A stretch of 64,000 nt of DNA from Culex pipiens pallens (Eukaryota > Arthropoda > Insecta > Diptera > Culicidae), in NCBI RefSeq assembly GCF_016801865.2, contig NC_068938.1, forward strand, positions 30,696,129 through 30,760,128, given 5' to 3'. The notes under the pieces are model-generated. The model had not been told where the DNA came from. It did no database searches and saw nothing but the letters and a program-made list of their open reading frames with translations. Made by a program: the position numbers and the translations under genes. This document shows positions 63,475 to 64,000 of the stretch, in pieces; the stretch's first letter is position 1; every line of letters begins with the position of its first letter.

Positions 63475-63612
63475 TCTTGACTTTTTTTTGATAAGGTAAA
63501 TGTAAACATTGAGTGTATCCCGCTTACTCCGATGGACTTTGACATAAGGTGTGAAAGGGATACACTCAATGTTTACATTTGTTTATAGGACCTTATCAAA
63601 AAAAAGTCAAGA
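63475..63612. mobile_element. Hairpin MITE, copy 2 (138 bp)
   Basis: It is identical in text to 58930-59076, including the centre, except for a 9-base loss (cctataaac) in the left arm, which breaks the symmetry. Confidence 0.9.
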
Positions 63613-64000
63613 CTTGTAATCAAACTATTCGAAATATTAAAGCAATAAAGAATTAAAAAATTTCTCTGATTGGGGTTGTGAAAGAAAGAAAAATCAATCC
63701 ATTTAAAATCCATGAACAACAATTATGATAAAAATGGTAATAATAAAGGACTGGTGTGCGATTTCTTGAGATCAGAAAAAAACAGGGCTGCTAACTCGGG
63801 CAGCATTATTGTTTTCAATTTATGGCCGACAAATTTTAAGTTGGAAAAATATGTTTTCATTTAAATTCTATTAAATTTCAAGTTTTTCAAGTTGTTGATA
63901 GCTTGTCCACGTGAACAATAGATTTGAATCTAGATATGAATCGAAAAAATAAAAATCGAAACTGTATAACGTTAAATCTAAATCTGCAAATTTTTTCAAA
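63613..64000. other. AT-rich end of window, nothing recognised
   Basis: Poly-A/T-biased text only. Confidence 0.35.

Overview
The window looks like mosquito nuclear DNA, most likely Culex. Three things suggest this: insect-type gene structure with very long introns, a near-intact Jockey-clade retrotransposon that I recognise as Juan-like, and a dense load of miniature inverted-repeat elements. The species is inferred from family recognition, not from a search. There are no prokaryotic features, CRISPR arrays or rRNA genes. One host gene spans almost everything. On the minus strand I reconstruct a phosphatidylinositol 4-phosphate 5-kinase (PIP5K) from six coding exons at 61106-60977, 49258-49212, 3146-2787, 2726-2584, 2530-2356 and 2270-1936. 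All joins keep frame and have GT..AG borders. The six exons give 396 codons plus two bases. The C-terminal kinase exons lie beyond base 1. The third junction crosses a 46-kb intron and the second an 11.7-kb intron, so almost all other sequence here is intronic. A 15-codon ATG exon at 24569-24525 ends in a perfect donor in the right phase to splice into the 3146 exon. It may be an alternative first exon with its own CRE-bearing promoter. The introns are mainly mobile and repetitive DNA. Clear structures, in order: a (S)CCCGGG-ended element (4563-5686); a 9-bp satellite (8066-8489); an 8-bp satellite of about 1.27 kb inside a MITE (10003-11535); a SINE-like retroposon with a 24-bp target duplication (18691-19141); a GC-rich block with six copies of a covarying RNA-like hairpin (20390-21131); pogo-like MITEs (25111-25350, 26400-26750); a hAT-like element (30842-31945); a 3.1-kb foldback element with 153-bp tandem repeats in mirror orientation (38150-41250); a retroposon carrying 116-bp 5' monomers and a 23-bp target duplication (45712-47552); an 8-bp-TSD element with iterated ends (49688-50610); a three-level nest holding the Juan-like element (51939-59693); and two near-identical hairpin MITEs (58930-59076, 63475-63612). 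The strongest candidates for something undescribed are the six-unit hairpin array at 20.4-21.1 kb, the monomer-bearing retroposon at 45.7-47.6 kb, and the possible internal PIP5K promoter at 24.5 kb. All assignments come from reading the sequence; no alignments or searches were run.
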